Under the pieces are notes generated by a model that worked only from the letters and a program-made list of their open reading frames with translations, was not told the DNA's origin and made no database searches. A stretch of DNA of 64,000 bases, from the NCBI GenBank assembly GCA_017626145.1, contig JAGAJK010000044.1, positions 1 through 64,000 on the forward strand, read 5' to 3'. The number at the start of each line of letters is the position of its first letter. The first letter of the stretch is position 1. The DNA comes from Clostridia bacterium. Lineage in GTDB: Bacteria > Bacillota > Clostridia > RGIG6154. Shown piece by piece: positions 24,840 through 33,016 of this stretch. Both the position numbers and the translations under genes were made by a program.

Positions 24840-25705
24840 TACAACACACTTCTTTCTGATAATTTTATTACAGAATCAAATTCCGTTTTTCTGTTGTCTG
24901 ATAAATAAAATTTTTCAAACACTATATTATTATTTTTAAAATCAATTTCATTTTTCTCAATATAACCGGGATGGAATAATATTTCTATATCCATACCGTT
25001 TTTCTGTGCTCGTTTTATATACCCGGGTAAAAGCTTTTTTACTCTGTTTTCGTCCATTTTACCAGAAAACAGTATTCCGAAAAAATTTGCTGTGGGTATT
25101 TTATTTTTCTTAACATACTTTTGGTTGCACAGCCAAAGCAGCTTAAGTAGCCATTGCTTGATGATATTTACCATATTGTAGGTAAAATACAGCGACGGCT
25201 TTTTAATAAAGGGCACCAAAGGCTCGGAGGGTATTCTGATATATTCCAAAGCTATTTTTTCATCATCCAGCACCTTAACCAATGCTTTGAATACTGCAGG
25301 AATCATATGCGTATGCTGATGACTGTCTACACAAAACGGCACACTCTCCGGCAAAATATTTTTCCAGAATAAAACCTGTGCTTTAATTTCTTTATAAAGC
25401 TGAGCTTCAAGCTCTTTTCTATGGAATAAACAAAGCTTGAATAATCCACCGAAGGTATATTTGAAATTACCGTTTTTATGAGCAATCAGGCTTACTTCAT
25501 CTGCTTTTGCCATACACTTGCCTTCCACAAGATTAAGGTGCAGAGAAAGCCGTACACTATTATTATCCGATAATTTACTTAAATCAACCTTGCCGAGGTT
25601 TGGAAATACGCTTACCTTGTTTAGCACACCCTCTTCTATACATTGCTGTATATGTATATTTGCGCTGTCACAAAGTCCGTAATCGTCGGCACAAAAATAT
25701 ATCAC
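24839..25705 (-). CDS. YdjC/ChbG-family carbohydrate deacetylase
   Basis: A 288-residue polysaccharide-deacetylase-like enzyme. Metal and catalytic residues are visible: the Asp pair in FCADDYGLCD (about 5-14), His in LSLHLNLVEG (about 53), and VDSHQHTHMIP (about 128), plus FHPGYIE near 250. Members remove N-acetyl groups from amino-sugar oligosaccharides. In this cluster it may deacetylate a sugar of the repeat unit, in the cytoplasm because there is no signal peptide. It starts at GTG with GAAGGTG 9 nt upstream. Confidence 0.86.
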   Translation of the reverse strand: MIYFCADDYGLCDSANIHIQQCIEEGVLNKVSVFPNLGKVDLSKLSDNNSVRLSLHLNLVEGKCMAKADEVSLIAHKNGNFKYTFGGLFKLCLFHRKELEAQLYKEIKAQVLFWKNILPESVPFCVDSHQHTHMIPAVFKALVKVLDDEKIALEYIRIPSEPLVPFIKKPSLYFTYNMVNIIKQWLLKLLWLCNQKYVKKNKIPTANFFGILFSGKMDENRVKKLLPGYIKRAQKNGMDIEILFHPGYIEKNEIDFKNNNIVFEKFYLSDNRKTEFDSVIKLSERSVL

Positions 25706-27256
25706 TTAAAATTCACCTTCTGTACCAAGCTTAATAACTATTATATTATCTGTAACCATAATACAATCTTCATATGGCCACACATTCATAGCCTTTATAT
25801 CTTCTCTTTGAGAGATTGCTTTCTTTTCATCACCGCTTACGAATTTATAATTCTTATCACAGTAATCGTTAAGGGCACTGCATAATACACTTTGTCCTAC
25901 CGTCTCATCATCTGCACGAATTATGTAACCGTCTGTTATTCCTGTAATATCAGGTGGCAGATTGACGCTGTAGGACTCGCTGTTTTCCAGGTGACCGATT
26001 ACAAGAATTCTGTCACAGGCTTCAGCCTCCTTAGTCTGCTCTATACGGTCTGCTATACGTACCAGAGTGCCGTAGGATTTTTCGTAAGCAATTTGTGCCT
26101 TATGGTAACTTACGTTTGCTATAACAATCTGATTTAAAATAACTGCAGCACTTACAAGTAATACCGTCCAGCATTTGACTGCAGAATATCTCTCATTCTT
26201 TTCATTTCCTCTTTCGTAAATAAGAATGAAAAATATATAAAATATACTATAACCCATAAGCATTAAGTTATGGTAATCAACAAAAGGATTTATAAATGCA
26301 AGTGCTCCCGCTCCGAATACCAGCAGAACACTCAACACAATAATCATCATAATACTTAAAGGCTTTTTATAAAGCTTGTTCTTAATTACACATTTGATAT
26401 AATACAAAACGGTAAAAATCATAACAAGGAAATTAAGTACAGCATATACGCTTACGCCATCCGATAAATCGAAGAAGTATTTTAAAAATGTTTCCTTAAC
26501 AATGTAAAGGGATGCAAATAAATTAATATTTGATAAAGAAGCTGTATTTCCCATTCCCTGATAATCAAGTAATTCAACTGAAAAAATACTGAGAAGTATT
26601 TTGAGCACAATACCGTACAGCAATACGCCAATAACACCTGCTATAAGCATATACAAGGCTTTTTTCAGAAGCACACCGAAAGGTACGCTTTTGTTAACAG
26701 CTTCATCAATCAGCTTAAGCAAAACAAGCATTATCGTAACTGTTATATATGCCTGATAAATACCGACAGATAAAGCAATCAGCAAAGCAGAAATACGGTG
26801 TGACGGTTTTTCCCTTGTCATATAAAATGCGGCTAATACCGAAAGAAAAAATGCTACAGCATAACCGTCAGCAACATAGTTGTACATCATAACCGAAGTA
26901 ACTGCCGGGAATGACGCTACAAGTGCACCCACAAGACCTGCGGTTATTTTTTTATTTACATTAAGTATTCTGCATATATACACTGCACCAAGTGCATGGA
27001 ATACAATTGAAATAATCCCGTTTAAAAATGGTAAATCGTAAAATGAGCTAAAGGAGCAGACAACGGGTAAAAACCATCTTCCGAGAGCAATCATATTCTG
27101 AGAATCATATCTAAATACCAACGAATCCCAGTTAGGAAGCCAGTTTGTTATTTTATACAAGTGAGCAAGCAGACCTGCTGTCAATGCCATTAAAAAACAA
27201 GCTTTCCACTGAGGTAAAATATATGTATTAAGTTTTTTTAATACTTTTTCTGGCAA
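25706..27256 (-). CDS. GtrII-like membrane glucosyltransferase
   Basis: A protein of about 516 residues with 11-12 membrane helices and a C-terminal extracytoplasmic domain of about 120 residues. The N-terminal NWLPNWDSLVFR with an acidic residue after the first helix, and the overall layout, match the GtrII/Gtr family that moves a sugar from undecaprenyl phosphate to an outer polymer chain. The start is uncertain: a TTG at 27256 has GGAGTGG upstream, while ATG at 27274 overlaps the preceding gene but has no ribosome site. The GtrA-like flippase and GtrB-like synthase it would need are both present in this cluster. Confidence 0.75.
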   Translation of the reverse strand: MPEKVLKKLNTYILPQWKACFLMALTAGLLAHLYKITNWLPNWDSLVFRYDSQNMIALGRWFLPVVCSFSSFYDLPFLNGIISIVFHALGAVYICRILNVNKKITAGLVGALVASFPAVTSVMMYNYVADGYAVAFFLSVLAAFYMTREKPSHRISALLIALSVGIYQAYITVTIMLVLLKLIDEAVNKSVPFGVLLKKALYMLIAGVIGVLLYGIVLKILLSIFSVELLDYQGMGNTASLSNINLFASLYIVKETFLKYFFDLSDGVSVYAVLNFLVMIFTVLYYIKCVIKNKLYKKPLSIMMIIVLSVLLVFGAGALAFINPFVDYHNLMLMGYSIFYIFFILIYERGNEKNERYSAVKCWTVLLVSAAVILNQIVIANVSYHKAQIAYEKSYGTLVRIADRIEQTKEAEACDRILVIGHLENSESYSVNLPPDITGITDGYIIRADDETVGQSVLCSALNDYCDKNYKFVSGDEKKAISQREDIKAMNVWPYEDCIMVTDNIIVIKLGTEGEF

Positions 27257-27258
27257 AA

Positions 27259-27993
27259 CTACCACTCCAGCCATTTAAATTTATGTAAAAATTTTCCATA
27301 CAATTTATCGTACAGCTTTACACCAACAAGCCTTTTGACAAACAACGTCCTCTTAGCTGTTTTCGATGTCCACGAAGCACAAAAATGATGGATTGAATAA
27401 GTGTTCTCAGTTATTACTTTTTTCCCTGTATAATATTTTACAGGACAAAGATAATCCTCAGGCAGCATATGAATTCCCATAAATACCTGGTTTTTATTAT
27501 TCAGCTCCAGACCGAGACTTACCATAATTTTAGTATTTCTGTCGGGACAGGGAGTCATATCGTAGCTCCCGTCGGGAAGAACAAACGATATATCGTCATA
27601 ATCCTCAATCAAGGCTTTCACCAGAGGATTTCCCTTTTCGCAGGCAAAACCGAGACCGGTTGAAATGACACCGTTATCATCGAAGCCCATAAAACCGCCT
27701 TCTCCAATAAGGTCGTCAAGTGGTTTTATAAGCTCAACATCTGTATCAAGGTAAATACCGCCCTCATCATACAACACCTTCAGTCTTACATAGTCGCTGA
27801 CAAAAGCCCACTTTCCTGCTTCATAAGCTTGCTTTGCGTATCTGTTCTCCGTTATATCAAAATTATCTTCATTGTGACAAATTATTTTATATTGAGGACA
27901 GTACTTTTCCCAGCTTTTTATGCATTTTTCTGCAAGTGGAGGCATTTTCCCTTTACCAAACCAGCAATAGTGAATCACTTTTGGAATACTCAT
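27259..27993 (-). CDS. GT32-type capsular glycosyltransferase
   Basis: A 244-residue enzyme of the OCH1/capsular polysaccharide group. It has VIHYCWFGKGKMPPL, WEKYCPQYKI, the KWAFVSDYVRLKVLYDEGGI segment and the metal-binding DTDVELIKPL (about 97-106), diagnostic of GT32. It transfers a sugar in the cytoplasm. The ATG at 27993 is chosen because GGGGGAAG lies 8 nt upstream; the preceding flippase stop TGA overlaps it (ATGA). A TTG 21 nt earlier is less likely. Confidence 0.88.
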   Translation of the reverse strand: MSIPKVIHYCWFGKGKMPPLAEKCIKSWEKYCPQYKIICHNEDNFDITENRYAKQAYEAGKWAFVSDYVRLKVLYDEGGIYLDTDVELIKPLDDLIGEGGFMGFDDNGVISTGLGFACEKGNPLVKALIEDYDDISFVLPDGSYDMTPCPDRNTKIMVSLGLELNNKNQVFMGIHMLPEDYLCPVKYYTGKKVITENTYSIHHFCASWTSKTAKRTLFVKRLVGVKLYDKLYGKFLHKFKWLEW

Positions 27994-29495
27994 TGATTTT
28001 TCTTCCCCCTGCAAAGTTCAAAAATAGTTTTAAATGCAGCTCTGTTAAATACAAAATTTACAAGCAGGTACAACGCCGCAATCCATATTGAGTGGATTAT
28101 TCCGTTCAGTAACAGCTTTAAAAATGAGAAATTGCTGAATGTATCCACAAAAAACACCGCCATAATTACAGCGAAAACTGCAAAATTGGTAACCAGTATT
28201 TTGTATGTATGCCACATACTTCTCTTTAGAATCTTTTTATTGGAGTAGTAAATTGTTACTATTCCACGGTATATAAGAGCCGCTATTGTTCCTAAAATGG
28301 CACCGCATATTCCTATATATATAATGGCAACAACGGAAAAAGTAATATTTATAATCATTTCCCATACCGCAAAGGAACGGGTTTTTTTAAAGTCACCCGA
28401 ATACTCAATAACCCCATTGGCAGGAAGCTTGAAGCCGGCAATTAAGTTCATTATCACGAAAAGCAGTACAAGAAATGTATTTGTATACTCCGCATCGTTT
28501 ATTCCGCTTGTATATATCTGTATAAGCGGAAGTAAAAATACTGCCATTAAAGTATAAACAATACAGTTTGCCATTACATAAAAGGTTTCATATGCATTAA
28601 ACAGCTTATCAAACCTTTCCCTGTCGGTGTGAAACATCTGTCCCAATGCAAAGGTAAAGGATGAAACTATACTTGTTATAAAATTCTGAACCTGAGAAAA
28701 GAACATATTGTATATTGCATAAATACTTGCCGCCTTAAAATCACAAAGAACGGAAATAAGCAATACGTCCGTATTATTAAATACCATCCCCGAAAGCTGA
28801 TGTACAAGAACCGAATTTTTCTGGGATATAGCTTCAAAGTCAGGCTTTGCTTTCAAATTAAGCCACTTATATCTGCGTTTTGCATAAAAATATAAAAATG
28901 CAAGCTGAATAAGTGCAATTATACAGTACACAAGCTGAATAAGAATAAGACTGTCAGTTAAAAGCAGTACAAGTATTTTCCCTATATTTGATGCAAGCTG
29001 AAGCAGAGTTTCGGAATTATTTATTACATACTTTCTGCCGTCAACCTCCATAAGAATTCTGTATTTTGCCTGAATAAAATAACTGAAAAGTGAAGGCAAA
29101 GCATTTAATATAACTATAAAAAACAAAATATTGCTGTCGATGGAAGTAGGTATCAGATAAGCATATACTAATGCAATAACAAGCACAATAGCAGAATATA
29201 TTACACCCGTTTTAATATAATAAGAATTGGTTGCTGACAGAACTTCGCTTGCACTCTTATAATCCTTTTCACCTATTCTCTTATACAGAGCCTGCGTTGT
29301 AGCAAGACCTACACCCGCTTCCAAAAGACACATATATGTAAAAATCTGCTTTATGGTTGAAAGTACGCCATTGACCTCAGAACCGAAATTTTCAAGATAA
29401 AGTCTCGGCAAAAGGAAGCTAAGAGATATAAGAACAACCTGATAGATAAGTGAAGATATCAGATTATGCTTTATTCTTGAATCTTTATTAGTCAA
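27990..29495 (-). CDS. Wzx-type polysaccharide flippase
   Basis: A 501-residue protein of the MATE-like oligosaccharidyl-lipid flippase superfamily with about 14 membrane helices. It moves undecaprenyl-linked repeat units across the membrane. The first helix begins SSLIYQVVLISLSFLLPRL and is followed by FGSEVNGVLSTIKQI, the usual Wzx opening. Basic and aromatic residues line the loops. It starts at TTG with GAGGTG 5 nt upstream. The gene overlaps the GT32 gene by 4 nt, so both belong to the same transcript. Confidence 0.92.
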   Translation of the reverse strand: MTNKDSRIKHNLISSLIYQVVLISLSFLLPRLYLENFGSEVNGVLSTIKQIFTYMCLLEAGVGLATTQALYKRIGEKDYKSASEVLSATNSYYIKTGVIYSAIVLVIALVYAYLIPTSIDSNILFFIVILNALPSLFSYFIQAKYRILMEVDGRKYVINNSETLLQLASNIGKILVLLLTDSLILIQLVYCIIALIQLAFLYFYAKRRYKWLNLKAKPDFEAISQKNSVLVHQLSGMVFNNTDVLLISVLCDFKAASIYAIYNMFFSQVQNFITSIVSSFTFALGQMFHTDRERFDKLFNAYETFYVMANCIVYTLMAVFLLPLIQIYTSGINDAEYTNTFLVLLFVIMNLIAGFKLPANGVIEYSGDFKKTRSFAVWEMIINITFSVVAIIYIGICGAILGTIAALIYRGIVTIYYSNKKILKRSMWHTYKILVTNFAVFAVIMAVFFVDTFSNFSFLKLLLNGIIHSIWIAALYLLVNFVFNRAAFKTIFELCRGKKNQ

Positions 29496-29536
29496 TACGT
29501 CACCTCAATCCTTTAAAAAGTTGTTTTTAAAAGCTG

Positions 29537-30079
29537 TCATACACGGTTGCAGACATAATCTGCAGTAGCATTTTCCTTTGAAATTATTCTTCCCGGATTA
29601 CCTATAACCACACTATGGTCAGGAACATCAAAATTAACGTAGGTAAGCGGTGCAATCAATACATCGCTGCCTATTTTTACGTTTCCGACTATAACGGCAT
29701 TTGTTCCAATCCAGCAATTATCCCCAAGCTGAGGCGTGCCCTTTCTTTTTCCCCGGTTTTCCATACCTATGGTAACACCTGTACCGATATTTATGTTTTT
29801 ACCAAGCTTTGCATCGGGATGAATTATAATACGACCCAGATGCCCGATGTAAAAGCCCTCACCTATACTTGTTCTTGCAGGAATCTGAATTTGTGTTCTG
29901 TGTGACAGATACATAAGCTTTAACATATAAAAAAGCTTTAACGGCAGAAAAGAACACATATTTGCTTTTCTGAATACAGATATATATTTGATTTCAAGAG
30001 GACGGAAAATCCTTTTTAAAAAGGGCTCTCCTTTTTCGCCGTAATACCGGTACAAATCTTTTTTAAAAACTCTGTTCAT
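29537..30079 (-). CDS. Left-handed beta-helix acyltransferase (CysE/WcaB-like)
   Basis: A 180-residue hexapeptide-repeat acyltransferase. The helical N-terminus (about 1-60) resembles serine acetyltransferase; the repeats run about 65-165 (IPARTSIGEGFYIGH, IIHPDAKLGKNINIG, LGDNCWIGTNAVIVG, KIGSDVLIAPLTYV). It probably acetylates or otherwise acylates a sugar of the polymer. In a polysaccharide cluster this role is likelier than cysteine synthesis, but by sequence a serine acetyltransferase is possible. ATG at 30079 has a GAGAG-type site; a TTG nine codons earlier overlaps the gtrA-like gene. Confidence 0.83.
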   Translation of the reverse strand: MNRVFKKDLYRYYGEKGEPFLKRIFRPLEIKYISVFRKANMCSFLPLKLFYMLKLMYLSHRTQIQIPARTSIGEGFYIGHLGRIIIHPDAKLGKNINIGTGVTIGMENRGKRKGTPQLGDNCWIGTNAVIVGNVKIGSDVLIAPLTYVNFDVPDHSVVIGNPGRIISKENATADYVCNRV

Positions 30080-30092
30080 AGCTTTTTCTCTC

Positions 30093-30467
30093 TCATTTTT
30101 CTTCAAGAAATATTTTTCTTGTTATAAAATTGTAAACAGGAACAATTACCATAGCAATAAATTTTACTACCAGATAGTATACGGATGTAAAATTAACGCC
30201 AATCCATAAAATAAGCTGATTCAGACACAATCCGCCGATGCTTAGTAATACAAACACAATAAATTCCTTTATCTTGTTTTGGTTTTTACTTTTGAATACA
30301 AATGCCATACTTAAAATATAGTTTGCGGTAACAGAAACACAAAAGGATATCATTGATGCAAGCAACACATCCATATGTAACAGCTCTTTTAATATAACAA
30401 GAACGCCTACGTCAAGAACAGCGGCAATGACACCTACTATTCCAAACCTGATCAGCTGAACAATCAC
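30093..30467 (-). CDS. GtrA-like membrane protein
   Basis: A 124-residue protein with four membrane helices (about 5-25, 36-55, 67-87, 97-115), matching the GtrA family. GtrA proteins are thought to flip undecaprenyl-phosphate-linked monosaccharides. FGIVGVIAAVLDVGVLVIL and the terminal VYNFITRKIF agree with family consensus. It starts at GTG with GGAGG 8 nt upstream, 15 nt after the cyclase gene. Its likely partners, GtrII-like and GtrB-like, lie 3 and 19 kb downstream in the same cluster. Confidence 0.9.
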   Translation of the reverse strand: MIVQLIRFGIVGVIAAVLDVGVLVILKELLHMDVLLASMISFCVSVTANYILSMAFVFKSKNQNKIKEFIVFVLLSIGGLCLNQLILWIGVNFTSVYYLVVKFIAMVIVPVYNFITRKIFLEEK

Positions 30468-30481
30468 TTACAATTCCTCCG

Positions 30482-32782
30482 TTACTCTCTTGCAAATACC
30501 CAAAGGGTTTCTTTTACATTTTCATTATCATCAGTTAAATTGTATACACTAAGGATTACAGTTTCGCCATTTACTTTTTTGTATGTAATTGACGGTGTTT
30601 TCCCTTCCGATATCTGACGTTTTATTGCATCATAATTTAGAAAGCTTGTAACTGCTCTGTGAAAATCGGGATGTATAATGTCATTGATATATCTTACAAG
30701 TAACTTGGAGAAGTTTTCCTCATCCTCCTTATAGCCGAGATAAGCGGGCATAAGGATTCTGTGAGCATTATCCGAATCAAGTGATACTCTGTATATACCG
30801 TTGTAATGCTCCTTAAGAACAGAAATCAATGTATCGATTTCTCTGATACCTGTTTTTAACTGACTGTAGCTCTTTTCTGTATCCTCAGATATATTGATTT
30901 GCTCTTTATTCTGATAATACTGAGCCTTTGATTCATACATTCTTATTTCTGCCTCACGAACCATTTCCTCGCAGTTTGTATTCGTAGTTCTGTATGACAT
31001 ACCGATAGCTACGTGATATCCCATAGGATTCAACTGCTCAACAAAGGCATCTATCTTCTGCTTAACAATCGCCTGTTCGGTTTTTTCCGCAAATACCAGG
31101 AATTCATCTCCGCCCATACGGTAAATGTGCTGACCGAAGAACACTTCCTTTAACGAATTTGCAATATAGATAAGCATTTCATCGCCGGCGGCGTGTCCGT
31201 ACTTATTATTTCTGATATGAAGCTCGTTAACATCAACATAAATACAAGAGAATTCTTCAGGCTTTTCTTCGTCAAAAACAAGAATATCCTTTTTATACGC
31301 TACACGGTTCAATGCTCCTGTTAATGAATCCGTTGTTGCGGCAAGCTCAGTTCTGTTAAGATGCTTTCTGTTGTATATAGCAATTGTAAAGCAAACAGAA
31401 ATATCTTCAATAAGCTTTCGTACCACAATGCTCTTTTTAGGATTAATAGCTCCAAGTATACTTACGTGGTTGTTCTTGTCTGTAATAATTACAAATGATA
31501 CTTCTCTTATACCGTGATTAAACAAGAAATGATAGAATTCGGGATTCGTTTTCAAAAGATGGGTATCAGGAGTAATTTGCATAAAGTTAATCATAAGCTC
31601 GCTGACAGTATGAATATCCGCAGCATATCTGAAAAGCTCACTCTGAAAATACTTTCTGTCTTCACCCAACAAAAGCTCTTCTTTCAAGGATGGCTTGATA
31701 TATACAAAATCCTCACCGTCCGTATCTGCAAAAAACGCAGAGCGTGAGCCCGAAAACTCCTTAATGTGTTTTAATGCTTCTACAACATTGGTATATTGCT
31801 GATTAACCTCAAGAAGAAGTTTTCTTATATGAGAAGACTCCGAATGTAATCTTGCTCTGGTTTTCTCACTTCTCAATATCAACTCAAGGTATGCTAATAT
31901 AATCAAAATGGTTAAACCAAACATAATAATCAGATTTTTAGATATTTTATGGGTTTCCGCAAATACCTGAGTTTCATAACGTGCGAGCATAATACCCCAG
32001 TTGAAATCCTCAATCGTTGAATAATGAACATACAAATCCTCGCCGGTACGTATCGATTCAAATGACGAATATCCCTTGTCGCCGCTTGCCATTTGCTCGT
32101 ATGAATAGTCGCCGTTGTATTTTCTGCTCTTCAGGGCCGACAGCTCACCGGGTGGGTCATTTATTGTATCAATAATAAACTTTCCTGTTTCTTTATCATA
32201 AACGAAAAGCTGAGCATCCAGCTCTCTTGCCATATTGATATACTTTTCACCAATAACATCGAGAGGAATTACGCCGTATAAAATACCAACGGTTTCATTG
32301 TTTACCTTAATTGGAACTGCACTTCTTACAAGCTCATCAACACCACCTGTCAGATCAGGAACTCTGCCACTTATGTATTCACCGCACGCAGCTTCTTCCT
32401 CAAAAGAAATTTTCCCATTCAGGTCAACAGAGCCCATTTTAGTCATAAAAGTGTTGTCAGCATTTAATATACCTATGTTCGCTATCAATCCGATAGGCTT
32501 GAAGGATTCAAACATAATATCATAGCTTTCACCATCGGCATAAAGCTTAGCGGCAAAGTTTGCCATAGTAATAAGATTTTCCCTGTCAGATTTTAACTGC
32601 AGAGTCAAATCATCCTTTATTTGTTTTGTCTGTATGTGAAGCATTTCATACGCATCATTTTCGGCCTTAATATAAAAAGACATAACCGTAGTAAGGAAAA
32701 CTGCACATATCAAAATTGCCGTAATAACCGTATATAAAATATTACTTTGTTTCTTTCTTTTACGCTCATACGTTATTGCCAC
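30482..32782 (-). CDS. Membrane-bound dCache-GGDEF diguanylate cyclase with C-terminal PAS-like domain
   Basis: A 766-residue protein. A first helix (about 18-38) and a second (about 285-305) bracket an outer dCache-type sensing domain. A coiled coil and GAF-like region follow (about 310-480), then a GGDEF domain (about 490-640) with the intact motif YRMGGDEFLVF and NNKYGHAAGDEML. The final 110 residues look like a PAS fold. It should make c-di-GMP in response to an extracellular signal. No RxxD inhibitory site precedes the motif, so product feedback at that site is unlikely. It is the promoter-proximal gene of the exopolysaccharide cluster. It starts at GTG; the ribosome site is weak. Confidence 0.9.
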   Translation of the reverse strand: MAITYERKRKKQSNILYTVITAILICAVFLTTVMSFYIKAENDAYEMLHIQTKQIKDDLTLQLKSDRENLITMANFAAKLYADGESYDIMFESFKPIGLIANIGILNADNTFMTKMGSVDLNGKISFEEEAACGEYISGRVPDLTGGVDELVRSAVPIKVNNETVGILYGVIPLDVIGEKYINMARELDAQLFVYDKETGKFIIDTINDPPGELSALKSRKYNGDYSYEQMASGDKGYSSFESIRTGEDLYVHYSTIEDFNWGIMLARYETQVFAETHKISKNLIIMFGLTILIILAYLELILRSEKTRARLHSESSHIRKLLLEVNQQYTNVVEALKHIKEFSGSRSAFFADTDGEDFVYIKPSLKEELLLGEDRKYFQSELFRYAADIHTVSELMINFMQITPDTHLLKTNPEFYHFLFNHGIREVSFVIITDKNNHVSILGAINPKKSIVVRKLIEDISVCFTIAIYNRKHLNRTELAATTDSLTGALNRVAYKKDILVFDEEKPEEFSCIYVDVNELHIRNNKYGHAAGDEMLIYIANSLKEVFFGQHIYRMGGDEFLVFAEKTEQAIVKQKIDAFVEQLNPMGYHVAIGMSYRTTNTNCEEMVREAEIRMYESKAQYYQNKEQINISEDTEKSYSQLKTGIREIDTLISVLKEHYNGIYRVSLDSDNAHRILMPAYLGYKEDEENFSKLLVRYINDIIHPDFHRAVTSFLNYDAIKRQISEGKTPSITYKKVNGETVILSVYNLTDDNENVKETLWVFARE

Positions 32783-32877
32783 TTATTTACATCTTCTTTC
32801 ATAAAAAAATAATATTGAAATTTGATTTTTCAGTATATCTGATCTGCTCATTAGTATCATTTTTGACACTATATTTT

Positions 32878-32906
32878 ATTGTATCACATAATAGGAAAAA
32901 AATCAA
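32878..32906 (-). promoter_or_regulatory. Promoter of the exopolysaccharide cluster
   Basis: On the - strand TTGATT (32901-32906) and TACAAT (32878-32883) are separated by exactly 17 bp. It leaves a leader of about 90 nt before the cyclase start. No c-di-GMP riboswitch or other recognisable structure lies in the leader. Confidence 0.66.
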
Positions 32907-32972
32907 GGAATCAGAGGCCTTTTGAGGGAATTTTACTTCATTATACTTAAATTATCAAATTTCACGCATAAA

Positions 32973-33003
32973 AGCAACCGGCAATTCATCTTTGCCGGTT
33001 GCT
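32973..33003 (-). terminator. Hairpin terminator of the GH127 gene
   Basis: A 12-bp stem (AGCAACCGGCAA with its complement) followed on the - strand by TTTTATG. It lies just past the GH127 stop and separates that gene from the exopolysaccharide cluster promoter. Confidence 0.72.
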
Positions 33004-33016
33004 ATGAACGTAATAA

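Noticed and set aside
29537..30079. cysE (serine acetyltransferase) as a gene name
   Set aside because: The fold fits, but the polysaccharide context makes a sugar acyltransferase more likely.
32783..32877. c-di-GMP riboswitch in the leader of the exopolysaccharide cluster
   Set aside because: The 90-nt AT-rich leader has neither the conserved core of class I nor the pseudoknot elements of class II.
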